Below, in pieces: positions 1 through 11,394 of a stretch of 64,000 nt of DNA. Within the stretch, counting starts at the first letter, position 1. Every line of letters begins with the position of its first letter. Made by a program: the position numbers and the translations under genes. The stretch is from Tridacna crocea (lineage: Eukaryota; Mollusca; Bivalvia; Cardiida; Cardiidae): contig OX031071.1 in the NCBI GenBank assembly GCA_943736015.1, forward strand, positions 37,356,619-37,420,618. The letters run 5' to 3'. The notes under the pieces are model-generated. The model was given only the letters and a program-made list of their open reading frames with translations. It was not told the DNA's origin and ran no database searches.

Positions 1-1195
1 TATCACGCGAATCAACACAAAATTAGGGATCTATACAGCCCATATCGTCATAGAAGTGGCTCAATAATCCTGAGGAAGAATAGTCTTTGAACATGCTAAA
101 AATTTACCAAAAAAACTGAAAGGTCGACGCAGTTAATTTTCCACACTTCGTGCAGGCTGGTCTTCGTCGATTCTCCTTGTAGATGCATCAAACAATCTTT
201 TACCAGAGAGCAACTTCTGTTTTTAAGTAGATCTACGTTTATTATATACCAGTAAAATTTTCTGGATCCAATACAAGCGTTGAATCGAATTGAATAACAC
301 ACACGACAGGAAAAAAATCCACACGCAGTGAAATACGGCCCCAAATATGGTATGATGACGTAATATTTATCCGCCATTCACAAAGACAATAGTTACTACC
401 ATCCGCGCTGACTGATTTTCTCATTTTATCAGCCGTTTTCAAATAAAATGTCAATAACTACAAATCTTGTCGAAACTTGTACGTATATAATAAAAGTAAT
501 ATTGTGTTGTAGCAACTTTCATTGTGCTTGTATTTACTTCTCTCGGCGTAAGAAAATTTTGACATCGTGCGACATCAAATTTTCTTATGCTGCACGAATT
601 AATTACAAACACAAAGAAAGTCACTGCAACATTATATTCCGTATGTATTCCTTTATATCACGTAAATAGTAATTGCTGTTTGGTAGTTTCTTTATTGAAT
701 ATGATTTAAATCATTCCGAATGACGAATATGTCATATAAATATGCTCATTGTTTTTAACATTACATTCAGTAACAACGAATATGTTGTTTGTGTGTTACT
801 TTTCTGTCCCGTTTTTTTTTTCCTAATGCATAGCAAATTGCCCAAGTAATCAGGTAGCTAAACAGCGTCTCGTTGTCGTTTAATCCTTCGATTAAATCAA
901 GGAACAAACTCAAGAAAAACATGTAGAGATGTGTTTTTACATTGACGTTTGACACCCACTGACAAAAATGTACGCATTTTACTGGGTTTTAGAATTGACG
1001 TCGCTGATGTGACGTTCGTAAACAAAACGCACTGTGGAGGGTGCCTGTATTTAAACGTGCATATCTCCGAAACTATACATCATATCGATGAAAAATGATA
1101 AACACATCAGACAGAAATGAATCCCTTTTAATAAAATGCAAAAAAACAAAAATCGAAAATTTTGGCCATAAGGCACCTTTTCCCAGATCCGCGCT
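1..1195. other. Unassigned single-copy sequence left of the array
   Basis: AT-rich sequence without a convincing gene. Open frames here (for example 96-377 and 767-955 on the minus strand, 448-669 on the plus strand) are under 100 codons, have no recognisable domain and no matching copy elsewhere in the window. I see no hairpin MITE and no tandem repeat in this stretch. Confidence 0.5.
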
Positions 1196-1697
1196 CATAT
1201 ATATGTCACTGAAATTTGTATGAAAAAAATAAAACAAATCATTGATAATTAAGACTCATAAAATTACAAAAAAAGTTTTTTGATGGTATTCCCTTAAAAG
1301 GCTACGTAGCCTCCTAAGATATTTTTAGATTTCGCGCCAAAAATCAATAAAGCATTGTGGGAATGTCAAGTGAGTGACATGTGACTTATAACTCTTAAAT
1401 TCCATTACATCATTATCTCCTGCTAGATGGCATTCTATAAATACTCATCTATCTGATATGGGCATCCTGGGTACAGAACCGAACCACCTTCCTACGCGAC
1501 AACCGTTACTTTGAATTTAAAACAAAAAAAAGTTTACCCAATAAAACGCTACCTCGTGCAATTCACTCAACTATGATCACCAGTTTAGTATGACATGTGC
1601 AGACAACGCCATTACATAACAAACATGTAATAATTATTTTCCATCATGTCTTCTTCGGACGCTATGTTTGAAAGTTCGTCTGTGTACATGTGCAGTT
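1196..1697 (+). mobile_element. Fragment of TTAA MITE family 2, interrupted by a 198-bp insertion
   Basis: The sequence matches the elements at 31,690-32,209, 36,637-37,166 and 61,717-62,230. Shared landmarks are the 'aattaagactcataaaattac' block, 'tagatttcgcgccaaaaatc', 'gcattgtgggaatgtcaagt', and the later 'atgtcttcttcggacgctat' block. The 3' third, which in the other copies ends in 'ctgaagggccacct', is missing. The element is split at 1,411-1,608 by a separate insertion. Confidence 0.75.
1411..1608. mobile_element. 198-bp insertion flanked by a 9-bp direct repeat
   Basis: Both sides carry CCATTACAT (1,402-1,410 and 1,609-1,617). The homologous element at 31,910 has a single 'ccattacataacaaac' in the same place, so this is an inserted segment with a 9-bp target-site duplication. 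The insert has no clear terminal inverted repeats and no coding capacity. Its family is not recognised. A weak Pol III B-box-like string on the minus strand (near 1,475) leaves a SINE possible but unproven. Confidence 0.65.
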
Positions 1698-1739
1698 TAA
1701 ACAACTCTGAGAAAAAGTTTATTAAAAAAACTTAATTTT

Positions 1740-1960
1740 GAAAAGGAGAAACTTTCTTGACTCTTTACACGAAGAAAAAATTCAGACTTTCCAAAATTGA
1801 AGGCATTTTCAGGTAGCAACTTTTTGATCTGGCACCATTGAGGGAACCTGTCTAAAATAGGAAGGAAGACATTTTAGGAAAAGGAAAAAATGTCAAGTAG
1901 CACCGTATTCTCCTTTTCAGACCAAAAGTTTTCAAGCCTTCTTCCTAGACCTTTTAAACT
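1740..1960. mobile_element. Degenerate copy of the hairpin MITE family 1
   Basis: Contains the family's landmarks in decayed form: a 'ctctttacac' left end, 'aggaaaaggaaaaaatg', 'ttctccttttcag', and 'ttttcaagccttcttcct'. The central palindrome is no longer perfect. Confidence 0.4.
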
Positions 1961-2819
1961 CATTATTGCCGTAAAAGAGGGTTAGATCTAAGTTTCTATA
2001 CAGCGAAAAAGCATATACTGGTAACGTTAAATGAAACTCTTTGCTATCACATGAAATATTTTCTTCAAATGAATTGGAAAGGAGTTTCAGAAAAGTCAAT
2101 TAAATTTTTCACAAGCTTGCCTTCTTCAAGTTTGTTAAAACTCAAGATAGTAAACTGGTCCTCATTGCACAGGAACATTGCACAATTCTATTGACTTTTC
2201 TATATCAGGAGATGCGATTTAAGTACAGGAAAATGTATCGCATTATGTTATGCCCAAATTCTAAACTCGCCTTCTAACAGTATTTTTAGTACTTTGATTA
2301 TATGTAGGTCCTGAGGAAGATGAAAGCGTACCTGTAAACTTTCTTGGAGAAAACCCCGACCTTTGTAATTCAGTTTTTGTCCAAGATATTAAGAATTTAC
2401 ATAATGGAGGGTCCATTTGACACTTTACCACATATTTCAAAGTTGTAATAATCTTGGGGAACAGGGTTTTTTGCAAACATGGCGGAAGAACAAAAATACT
2501 GGTCTGAAAACTATTGCTATTATTTTTTTCCGCGTGGAAAAAATGAAAAAAAAGCAATAGTATTCAAACCGGAGTCCGTATTCACCAACAATTCTTTAAA
2601 ACTTTTTTTGTCCTATTCTTCAAGATTTCCTGACTGAAAGTAACAGCACTTCTGATTGGTTTAGCCAATCAGAAGTTCTGTTACTTTAACATTGACAAAA
2701 TTTTGAAGAATAATGCAAAAATTGTTCCTAAAATGGTTGGTGAATAGGCCTATAGACCCAGGTCAACCTATGTGGATATGGGCAGCCGGTGGTGAGGATA
2801 ATTATACGGAAAATTAAAC

Positions 2820-3015
2820 AAATCCCGAGTTTTAACGACTGTGAATGAGGAGGACATCGGTGACATTGTAGGAATAGGAGACATGCTCGGTGGTATAAAG
2901 CATTTGGCTTCTTTCCCACAATACTCTCTACTCTATCTAAGACAAAAAGCATCTTTTAAACTGCAATTAGTTTGGCATCTGCACGTGTTTTCAATCTGGT
3001 CCAGTTCCGAAATGT
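2820..3015 (+). mobile_element. Diverged MITE family 1 copy (unit 1)
   Basis: Has the family architecture in a diverged subfamily: 'gacattgtaggaataggag', a non-palindromic centre, 'ctttcccacaatactctcta', then 'tggcatctgcacgtgttttc' and 'tctggtccagttc'. Paralogous copies lie at 28,960-29,145 and 29,575-29,785, and a related one at 57,915-58,115. Confidence 0.6.
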
Positions 3016-3529
3016 TTGTCATTTGACATTTAGATTAAAGCTATACTAATCAAGGGCTAAATAAAGAAACTGGCTTTCTCAGACAGTGGGAAAAAGCAAT
3101 TTTCTGTAAAAAAAAAATGGACAGTGAAGATCCAAGATCAGACTGCAAGTTTACATTGATAACCTAACTGTTGCAGTGATGTAACAATAAGCTCTGACAA
3201 AAAGGGGTTAAATGCTTCACTGTAAAGCATTATATCAAGCGGGACATGGAATGAATTCATAATAATTATGTATTCCTAGATTTAATCTTGTAAAAGAACC
3301 AAATAAATCATTGGTAGAAAGATCCTGAAGGATATATTAAGCGAGACATGGAATTAATTGATATGTATTCATAGATTTAATCTTGTAAAAGAACCAAATA
3401 AATCATTGGTAGAAAGATCCTAAAACACGCAGAAATAAATGATAATAGCAATAGTTTACCCGACCAGATCAACCTCTGCGAACATGGACAAGTTGTGATG
3501 ACGATAAATAATCCGAAAATTCATCAAAT

Positions 3530-3715
3530 CCCAAGTTTAAACAACAGTGAAAGGGAATGGTTTTGATTACGTTGTAGGAAAAGGAGTGGTAATAAGTACT
3601 TTACTCTTTTTCCAAAGATATTTTCTACCCTATCTAAATTTAAACTGCATTTAGTTGGTCGTGTGCAAATATTTTCAACTTGTCCAGTTCTACAATTTTG
3701 TCCAGTTCTTAAATC
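3530..3715 (+). mobile_element. Diverged MITE family 1 copy (unit 1)
   Basis: Shows 'gttgtaggaaaaggagtgg', 'ctctttttccaaagatattt', and 'caacttgtccagttcta', the same order as in the intact elements. The paralogous copy in unit 2 is at 30,275-30,475 and a related copy in unit 3 is at 58,695-58,890. Confidence 0.6.
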
Positions 3716-4025
3716 TTATTATATGATAAAGATTCAAGCTGTGCTATTCAAAAGCTTTAATAGAGATATTGAATTTCTCATTGAAGGGGAAAATGGAACA
3801 TCAAAGCAATTTTGTGATAGCATATTTGAAAAGAGACTGGACAGTGAAGATCCATTATCAAACCGCACGTTTTGTGCAGTCTGATCTTGGATAACATTGT
3901 CCGCAAAAGGCAATCTAATCAAGGACTACTTTTACATGTACATGGAAGTTTTGCTGTGAAATGACAGAAATCATGTTGAAAGCGATGTAAAATATCAATC
4001 AATCCATCGATCAGTTAAATAATCG

Positions 4026-4313
4026 CCCAGTTCCGATAGCTTACTCAGTAGCACACAGGTCTTAAGAACAGTGAGTCGCCCCCGCTTGGCCAATATCTTT
4101 CCAAGGACTGCTGATAGTCATTGCGATGCGATTCATTCCTCTCTCACCGCTGATCGGTGTATCAACGATGGATATGTCAGAAAGCAGCCAATGGCTTGGA
4201 AGAAAATTGTGCTAAACGCTGGTAAGAGAAACTCCAGGAAATCTGGGATATATGAAATGGCCACGGTGATATAATATAACTGAAAACGGCGTTAAACGTG
4301 TTTTCAATACAAC
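4026..4313 (+). repeat. tRNA-derived SINE, unit 1 copy
   Basis: The head resembles a tRNA ('tccgatagcttactcagtag' for the D-arm/A-box region) and is followed by a body shared with 30,768-31,015 and 59,270-59,565 ('tcattgcgatgcgattcatt', 'cctctctcaccgctg') and a 3' part 'ctgaaaacggcgttaaac'. In this copy the B-box is lost: about 20 bases around 'gttcgatccc' are missing. Related SINEs with such a tail are common in bivalves. Not a functional tRNA gene. Confidence 0.7.
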
Positions 4314-5009
4314 CAATTGTTATCGGCAGTTAGACCTTGCATGTACATGTACTCTTTGCCGGTTCTTGCTCACGCAATGTTATGATGAAAACCTAGCTCG
4401 AACATAATTGAACTGACGTGCATGTACATTGCGGCTCACTCAATCCTTCGTGTGCGATATAAAGGAAATAACTCAAGCTTTCTCATTCTGCTCCGGTACT
4501 GCTTATTTCCCTGACCGTTGGATCCTTCTTAAATGGGAAAGACTAAAGCTGTTATAGATTTTGTGCACGCAGCTTGAAACTAAAAATAATTTTGCTCTAT
4601 AAATATTGCTTTTCATTCCTGTTTTTATTTTACTATAGACAATTTCATCAAAGAGATGGATGAAAGACATAGTTGAGCGACAATTTATTCACCCATTCAT
4701 GAATAGACAACTCGTCATTAACTATTATCACTGTATAAGTTTTATTCTGTAATAATTTCACGCTTGTTGAAATTTAACAGTATAAAATTTCGAGTAAAAG
4801 TATTTGTATTCGAGTATGTGAATGGGACCTGTCTAACGCAGCAGTAATTGTGGATAGTTTGACATTTAACGAAGTGTGAGAGGAAAAGGGAGGGGGCCTT
4901 CGTGCACTGTTACATTATGCAGGATGTTGAGTCGTTACATACTGTTTTGGTCATGACCTTTTGAAACTGACCGTACATACTACTTATTCTTTTATCACAC
5001 CATCACGAC

Positions 5010-5213
5010 TTTTTATGACTATGAAAAGAAGCCTTTTGAAAACATTCATTGTAGGAAAAGTATAAAATGTTGGTAACCAGCATTTTAACCATCTACTACA
5101 ACGTTTTCTATCGTATCCAAGATAAATATTATTTGAGCCTAACTTCAATTGTCGTCTGCACTGTTTTCAATTTGGAGAAGTAGAAATATTTCCTGTGTGG
5201 TAAAGGGTTATGG
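5010..5213 (+). mobile_element. MITE family 1 copy (unit 1)
   Basis: Contains 'gaagccttttgaaaacatt', 'atgttggtaaccagcatttt', 'tcaattgtcgtctgcactgt' and the right end 'gtgtggtaaagggtta'. The paralogous copy in unit 2 is at 32,680-32,850, partly deleted in its second half. Confidence 0.75.
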
Positions 5214-5544
5214 TATCAGTAACTTATACTCCGACATCATATTAGGGTAGTTATGTTATGTTCTTAACTTTGTAAATATATATTTTAACCTTGCAAGTTG
5301 TACAAGTTGTAACTAATATATGCATATTGAAAGCAATAGTGTGAATAAATTCAAGAAAGTCATTATTGTGATTGAAATTGTGGAGGGACAGTTCATCTCA
5401 TCATTAGTAATCGTTAATAATAGTGCTTAACGGGGTAAACCCCCCAATAAGAACAGATGAAAAAGTGCAGCTAGAAGATTTTAAAGCATGTTCTGGGACA
5501 TGTGCATTAACCCTATACTCCTATATAAACGTTATCAGGAGAAC

Positions 5545-5616
5545 TCGTACTCCGGAGACCTCGTACCCTGGAGAACTTTACCCCAATCTCAAGGGTACGA
5601 GTTATCCGGAGAACTT
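5545..5616. repeat. Cluster of TACGAGTTCTC/GAGAACTCGTA repeats
   Basis: Several direct and inverted copies of a short unit, read as 'gagaactcgtaccctgg' or its complement, separated by a few bases. The same motif clusters at 9,494-9,575, 10,360-10,485, 11,226-11,245, 37,229-37,300 and 38,519-38,602. The adjacent opposite-strand copies can pair to form hairpins. Confidence 0.75.
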
Positions 5617-6010
5617 GTACACCAACTAATAAATATAATGTTAGTTTACCAGTATGCTGTCAACTTTTATTTTTTTGCCGTAATTGTGATGTAGTTTTCA
5701 TGAATGTTGGATGTTGTTTTGTGTAAGAATGGTCTAAGAACCAGTATTTGATTGGATTAGATATTTGTTAAATGGAAGGAGTTCATAAAATGAACACAGA
5801 ATTAATCAAATTTTCACACCCGGTGAAAAGGCAAATTTCCTGAACAAAGAGAGCAAGAAAGGTGTGATTTTCACAATGATATATTTACTGTAACATAATT
5901 GCAATGTTCAATAGTGAACCCGTAATTCAGTTAACGCTAGAATCGAAACGGATAGTAAAGAACAAGATCAATGTGCAAAAAAATGCAGTCTGAGCTTAGA
6001 TTTACACCAT
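5595..6010 (+). repeat. Left arm of a large inverted repeat
   Basis: This stretch is the reverse complement of about 10,630-11,245. For example 'aactaataaatataatgtta' and 'gtaacgctagaatcg'-type blocks in the left arm reappear inverted on the right. The right arm carries roughly 200 extra bases near 10,950-11,150. Unit 2 keeps only the left arm (about 37,290-37,700). Confidence 0.75.
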
Positions 6011-6189
6011 CAAGATTCTCTGCTAAACCTTTTGGAAAAAAAATATTTCCTGAATTTTAGAGAGTCTTCGATGAAGTCCCTTGTATACTTTTGGCGCATA
6101 AAGAGTTAAGCACATAGGATAATGATTGGAAAAGTCATTGACATCATATGTCCACAATGTTTCAGCAATACAAAAATGCCTCCTTAGAA

Positions 6190-6330
6190 TCGCTTGTAAG
6201 TCGAACGTTTCATCTAAGCCGTCTGAAGAAGCTTTCAAAAATGTTTGATATAGTGAGAAAACACGTGGAAAAAGGACACACTGTTGGTTATTTGATTTTG
6301 CACCTTTTCCCATAATGGTTACTTCTTCGG
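6190..6330 (+). mobile_element. Diverged MITE family 1 copy (unit 1)
   Basis: Recognisable by 'gtgagaaaacacgtggaaaa', 'actgttggttatttgatttt', 'caccttttcccataatggtt'. The paralogous copy is at 37,880-38,010. Confidence 0.5.
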
Positions 6331-6427
6331 TGTGGTTGAAACTCGAGATCTTGAAGTAAACGACTCAGAAAACATAGATGAAGATTGTGCAATGAAAATG
6401 AGAGGGAGACAGAGAGCGAGAGAAAAT

Positions 6428-6830
6428 GCAAATATTGCTATATTATGTGAACTCATAGCATCTTCAAAATTGTATATATCTACATACAAAAAAGTAATAT
6501 TTGGTACAGACCTATTTATTTAGACTGAAAGGGTGGAAAAAATTGTGGGAAAGTGAGAAAATGCTGATTATATATTCAGCATCCTCACCTTTAATTATTT
6601 CCAACAACATTTTCAAAAGCTATCTCCCACAGGGTGGTATTTAGCAACTCAGCACTATTTGGATCCATTAAGATTCAGTGCGTTAGATTTCTTCTTTTAA
6701 TGTAAAATTATAAAGAACCGGTTATAATCATATAATCCTTTTCCAACAATTTTTATACAAGTCTTATTCTTCGTCAAACCATGCGATTAACTGGTAAAGA
6801 GCTAAGAGTCCTTTTGAAGAACTACACAGG
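6428..6830. other. Segment present in unit 1 but absent from unit 2
   Basis: Flanking sequence continues in unit 2 from 'gagagagagagacagacaga' (38,040) directly to 'gctggtaaatggcaagcg' (38,109). The unit 1 segment contains a partial MITE family 1 copy at 6,520-6,660 ('attgtgggaaagtgagaaaa', 'tatttccaacaacattttca'). Nothing coding is apparent. Confidence 0.55.
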
Positions 6831-7009
6831 TTTATATGCTGGTAAATGGCAAGTGTACACAATCATGTTTATCACCTGATATGTGACTTCATTGTACGGG
6901 ACACCTTTGACTCCTTCTTCAAAAAATGGCATACTCCATTGACGAACCCAAAAAGATCTAAACAAACTTTTCAAGACATAAATGTTGAAAAATGAACGAT
7001 GGTTAATCA

Positions 7010-9310
7010 ACATTGATATGGGATTATATGATAGTTTGACACCAACTTGACATGTAAATAAACAAGGGCGCCTTTCCTAACTTGTCAGTTTTGCACATTT
7101 TGGGTTCGAAAAGGACATGTACATTTTGAGAAAACCAGATACGTTACCATACACATACCATTTTAACACTATATCAGTATGGTAATACAATGTTTTTATC
7201 GCAAATGCTATACGCGAACCTGACAGTGAGATACTGCAGTGCCATTTAGGACAATTTGATAATGGCAAAGCAGAACAGACCCGTCATACAAGGATGGGAA
7301 CTAAATCACTGCAGTTGACATCTAGAAAAATCTATTATAACCAAAAGTATTTTTCTAAATTGTGTCAAGAAAAGCCATGATGTGCGGCACCTTTGTTCCT
7401 TTCGTGAAATATTTACTTATCCTTTCCACAAAAATGAAGTGTTTTATCAAAATATGCATGTACAACACTGTTAAAATGACATGTAAATTGACTGAGTAAC
7501 GTATCTGGTCGGAAAATCGTGGATCAAATATCTGGTAAGTATTGCATGTTTGAGCTATCTACTATCATACATATGCATGTACTTTTACTATAATGTAAAG
7601 CGTATCAAAAACAGTAAAATATGGAGTAACTGAGATGGTTGCTTTATTGAATTTTTTTATAAAAACTCCAGTAAATTAAAACAGTTTGAACTGGATTTAA
7701 TAGCCAGATTCCCTCCTTTCCTGTGTTATTTCAACTATGCTGAATGCTGGTAAACTTTAAAACATTTCATAACAGTCTTTATATGTCACGAATACCATTT
7801 TCAAACTAAAACAGTGGGCCTTTTGAATTTCCGACCTTGTTTTTCCCATTCCGTGCAAACATCATGGAAGTGTGTTAGTCAAATGTATTAGACATTATAT
7901 AATATGCATTTGTAGTTCTGTTATGTAGTATGCTTAACCATTAGGCATGAAAGCTAATCGCATGCTTGGTGCAATGCAGTTGTAACTAGATCTGTATATA
8001 ATATGGAGATCTCGTCACAAATGTATTGCATGAACCTGCCGAATTACTGCGGCATACATAAACATTTAGACATGCATACTCTGTAATTACCAGTACCAAT
8101 CATACACCACAATACTATTTCATTCCGATGTAATATAAATTGTGCTTGACAAACGTGTGAAAGGGTTCATGGAGCAGGTTAGCACTGTGGTTTACACTGT
8201 TTGCATACACCTTTTGGAGAAAAAAGATTATACAACGGGATCAGATACGTTACCATTCGTGACCAGATACGTTACCATTGTTTCTACAGGAAAGTATACA
8301 GACTGAGTGATATGTGAAAAATATTACTGAATTTGTATTTTCTGACAAGCTAAATATAGGCATACAGAAAACTTGACTAAATGGGTCAATGATTGGTAAA
8401 ACGGACAAAATTACAGCATTACTTTTATGTAAAGGTTGATTACACTGGATTATACTTGATTACATGACAAAGAAAACGGCGAGAACATTTGATTCATTTC
8501 CAGGAGAGAAAACGAGGCATATGACGTAGTTTGAGTACAATGAAGTTAATAAGAAAGTGCAAAAAGCAGAGTTAAAATTTCACAGTAACGTATCTGGTTG
8601 AGTCACGTATCTGGTTCCAAAAACGGTTTTCAGTGCATATCAGTCAACCCAATTGCGATTAAAAGTTACACTTTTCAGGCTAAGTTATAAGGCCTACGTT
8701 TAAGTTGTTACATTGATTTCATATCGTCCAAAATAAGAACTAATGTTGGTAACGTATCTGTTTATTTTTAGCACAGAGGATTCATGACCATGGGGAATTT
8801 TTGTTATAGATCCAGCCTATCCAGATTTTATATGTTCATACAAGCATATATAATTGTTTAAAATTACTGATATATTATTTCCCCATTCCATCTGTATCGA
8901 TCTTTTTTCTTCGCACCTTTTGGCTGTAACGTATCTGGTCTGATTTTGGCGACATCCCCTTTGTGAAAATGGCCAAGGCATTCGACCATTGTCGGTGAAA
9001 TTTTATTCTTCTTATGTTTATACAATGTTTGTAGAAACGAAACAATGTGTAAATTGTGTTGCCATATGTGAAAATTAAATAATGTGCATACTCGATACAG
9101 CAATGGTGCGCTGGCGACAGGTAAAATCACCAGGGATAGGGCTATATTAGGTGATACAGCTTGGGTATTATGCTGTTTCCAATAATTTTTAAGGTTTTAT
9201 GTGATGACTTGAATGTTGTCTTATTTAGAAAATATGTTTAAACATGATTTTACCAAACTACATTTATGCATTTGGCTGGCGACATCGTATTTGTAAATAT
9301 TGCCCCTACT
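7010..9310. mobile_element. 2.3-kb unit 1-specific insert with eight dispersed copies of a GTAACGTATCTGGT motif
   Basis: Unit 2 lacks this segment: it passes from about 38,265 to 38,345 with only short unrelated sequence. The motif GTAACGTATCTGGT occurs forward at 7,496, 8,585, 8,603 (partial), 8,749 (partial) and 8,936, and inverted at 7,134, 8,241 (one mismatch) and 8,262. No long open frame is present. Exact ends and a target-site duplication could not be defined, so the assignment as a transposon is inferred from the copy-specific presence and the repeated motif, which would suit transposase-binding sites. Confidence 0.5.
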
Positions 9311-9359
9311 GCGTAGAATCAATGACCAATCCTTAAAACATCCGGTAACAAAACTGATA

Positions 9360-9580
9360 TTTTACTACAAATACCCGTTATCATTGTTTGATTATTGTAC
9401 AACTTACTCATTTTTTACAAAAGATAAAATGAAAATCATCAAATCACCGAAATCTGAATGAAATAAACAAATTTATCCCCAGAAATATCTGTAGGGTACG
9501 AATTCCCTGGTGAATTCGTACCCAGGGTACGATATCTCCAGAGTCTGTGTTATCCAGGGTACGAGTTCTCTAGCAAGCAA
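9360..9580 (+). repeat. Left arm of the inner inverted repeat
   Basis: Inverted relative to about 10,360-10,620: 'acaaatttatccccagaaat' and 'aaatgaaaatcatcaaatca' reappear as 'attttgggggataaattc' and 'gatgattttcattttatc'. Contains one cluster of GGGTACGA repeats. The unit 2 equivalent is 38,375-38,602. Confidence 0.75.
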
Positions 9581-10130
9581 CCTAAACGCTGTGGAGTTTT
9601 AGATTCACGCCGTAAGTGACGATCCCTGTTACAAATATTAAGATCTAGGAAACAAACGAGTCTTAGCATAATCGATTCGGCTTTTTATTAGATTATTATC
9701 CTGTCAACACAGTGTGCGATAAACAAAATCGGAAGTGATCAGGTATTTTAACATAAACAATAGAATATAGCCTTGAAAGGTTCTGCACAAATTATGGATT
9801 TTCCGAACCCGGAAGTAAATTGAATGAAATGAATATTCAGCTGATAAATTGGAAAAAATAATAAGTTCTAAATCAATGTTTTTTCTGAACAAGACCTATA
9901 ATGCACTAGAATGAGCCTCAAAATGTAACTATGGTATTTATGTATCCATAAGGAATATTGATGAAAAGCATTACAGGTCCTTTCGTACCCAGGTTGTTTG
10001 GTACCTCAGGCTTTGTTACTTCGTTAGTCTAAAGATAACGTTACATGTGGCCTGATGTTTTAAACAATCAGTGATCAGAGTGATTTTGGTTTCAAAATTG
10101 AAAATATCAATTATTATCTATTTAAATTTT

Positions 10131-10189
10131 TGTTGTTGGTACTCATTAGAATCGTCCTATCGGGACGATTCTAATGAGTACCTACAACA
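10131..10189. repeat. Near-perfect 27-bp-arm palindrome, unit 1
   Basis: Arms at 10,131-10,157 and 10,163-10,189 are complementary with a single mismatch, around a 5-base loop (tatcg). The core arm is 'ctcattagaatcgtcc'. The same hairpin is at 39,150-39,212 in unit 2, where the few differences lie in one arm. Its loop is shorter than is usual for an animal pre-miRNA. Confidence 0.85.
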
Positions 10190-10359
10190 TAAGGTTTTGA
10201 GGAGGAATAGTGAATTAAGAATACTGTCACTCCCTCTTATCAGGTGCTATGAGAATAGAACAAGAATACCACACAAGCCTCATAGAAATTTTGTCGATAA
10301 AATACTATTTCATAACTGTTTACAAAACAACAATTTTGGAACATCAAAATTGGTTGCTA

Positions 10360-10620
10360 GAGAACTCGTACCCTGGAGAACTCGTACTCTGGAGAACTCG
10401 TACCCTAATCTGAAGGGTACGACTTCTCCGGAGAACTCGTACCCTGGGTACGACTTCTCCAGAGAACTCGTACCCTACAGATATTTTGGGGGATAAATTC
10501 TCTATATATCATTGGGGATAAATTCTCTATATATCATTCAGATTTTGATGAATTGATGATTTTCATTTTATCTTAAGAAATGATCGAGTAAGTTATACAA
10601 CAATCAAGCACTGGTAACGG
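10360..10620 (-). repeat. Right arm of the inner inverted repeat
   Basis: Reverse complement of 9,360-9,580. It holds the densest GTACGAG cluster (10,360-10,485; six or more units in both orientations) and a local direct duplication of 'ggggataaattctctatata' at about 10,488 and 10,514. This arm is absent from unit 2, which diverges after about 39,370. Confidence 0.75.
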
Positions 10621-10629
10621 GAATGGTCT

Positions 10630-11245
10630 TGATGGTGTAAATCCAAGATCAGACTGCATTTTTTGCATATTGATCTTGTTCTTTACCACCCGTTTCGATT
10701 CTAGCGTTAAAGGAATTAAGGGTTCAATATTGAATATTGCAATTATGTAACTGTAATTTTACCATTGTGAAAATCACAGCTTTCTTGCTCTCTTCGTTCA
10801 GGAAATTTGCCTTTTCACCAGGTGTGAAAATTTGATTAAGTCTTTGTTCATTTTATCAACTCCTTCCATTTAACAAATATCTAAACCAATCAAATACTGA
10901 TTCCTAGACCGTTCTTACACAAAACAACATCCAACATCAACTCAAAACTTGAATGCAAGTGAAGGTTACCCGAAGAATTCAAGAGAGCAAAAGTTAATCC
11001 TACTAATGATTTTTCAGTTGAATATAATTTACTTAAGGTTCATAAATGTTTTCCTTACGATTTTTACACCAAATACAACATACACTGCATGAGAAAAAAC
11101 ACAGGTTTCTTTTCTTATTTGTCTTTTCAACACATGTGCAAGAAAAGAAAATCATCAAATCTACATCACAATAACGGCATTAAGATGACTGCATGCTGGT
11201 AAATTAACATTATATATTTATTAGTAGGGGTACGAGTTCTCCAGA
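10630..11245 (-). repeat. Right arm of the outer inverted repeat
   Basis: Reverse complement of 5,595-6,010 with about 200 bases of extra sequence near 10,950-11,150. It directly abuts the inner right arm, so the 3.3 kb between outer and inner left arms (6,020-9,350) has no counterpart on the right. Confidence 0.75.
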
Positions 11246-11394
11246 GATACACAAACCAGACAGAAAGATAGCCCTCAAATTATTATTGATGTGTTGTAAA
11301 CTTTTGAAATTAGACTTTTCAATACTTTGTTGTGTTGTCATCCCTTTCGCTGCTTATGTTTCTTAACATTTCACCAAACATTCCCCCGTTTTTA

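Noticed and set aside
4026-4095. Candidate tRNA gene
   Set aside because: The B-box is deleted, stems do not pair, and the sequence continues into a shared SINE body.
10071-10496. 141-codon open frame on the plus strand, with a similar 84-codon frame at 39,092-39,346
   Set aside because: It crosses the palindrome and the GTACGAG repeat cluster, the two versions stop at different places, and no domain or composition supports translation. Similarity only reflects the segmental duplication.
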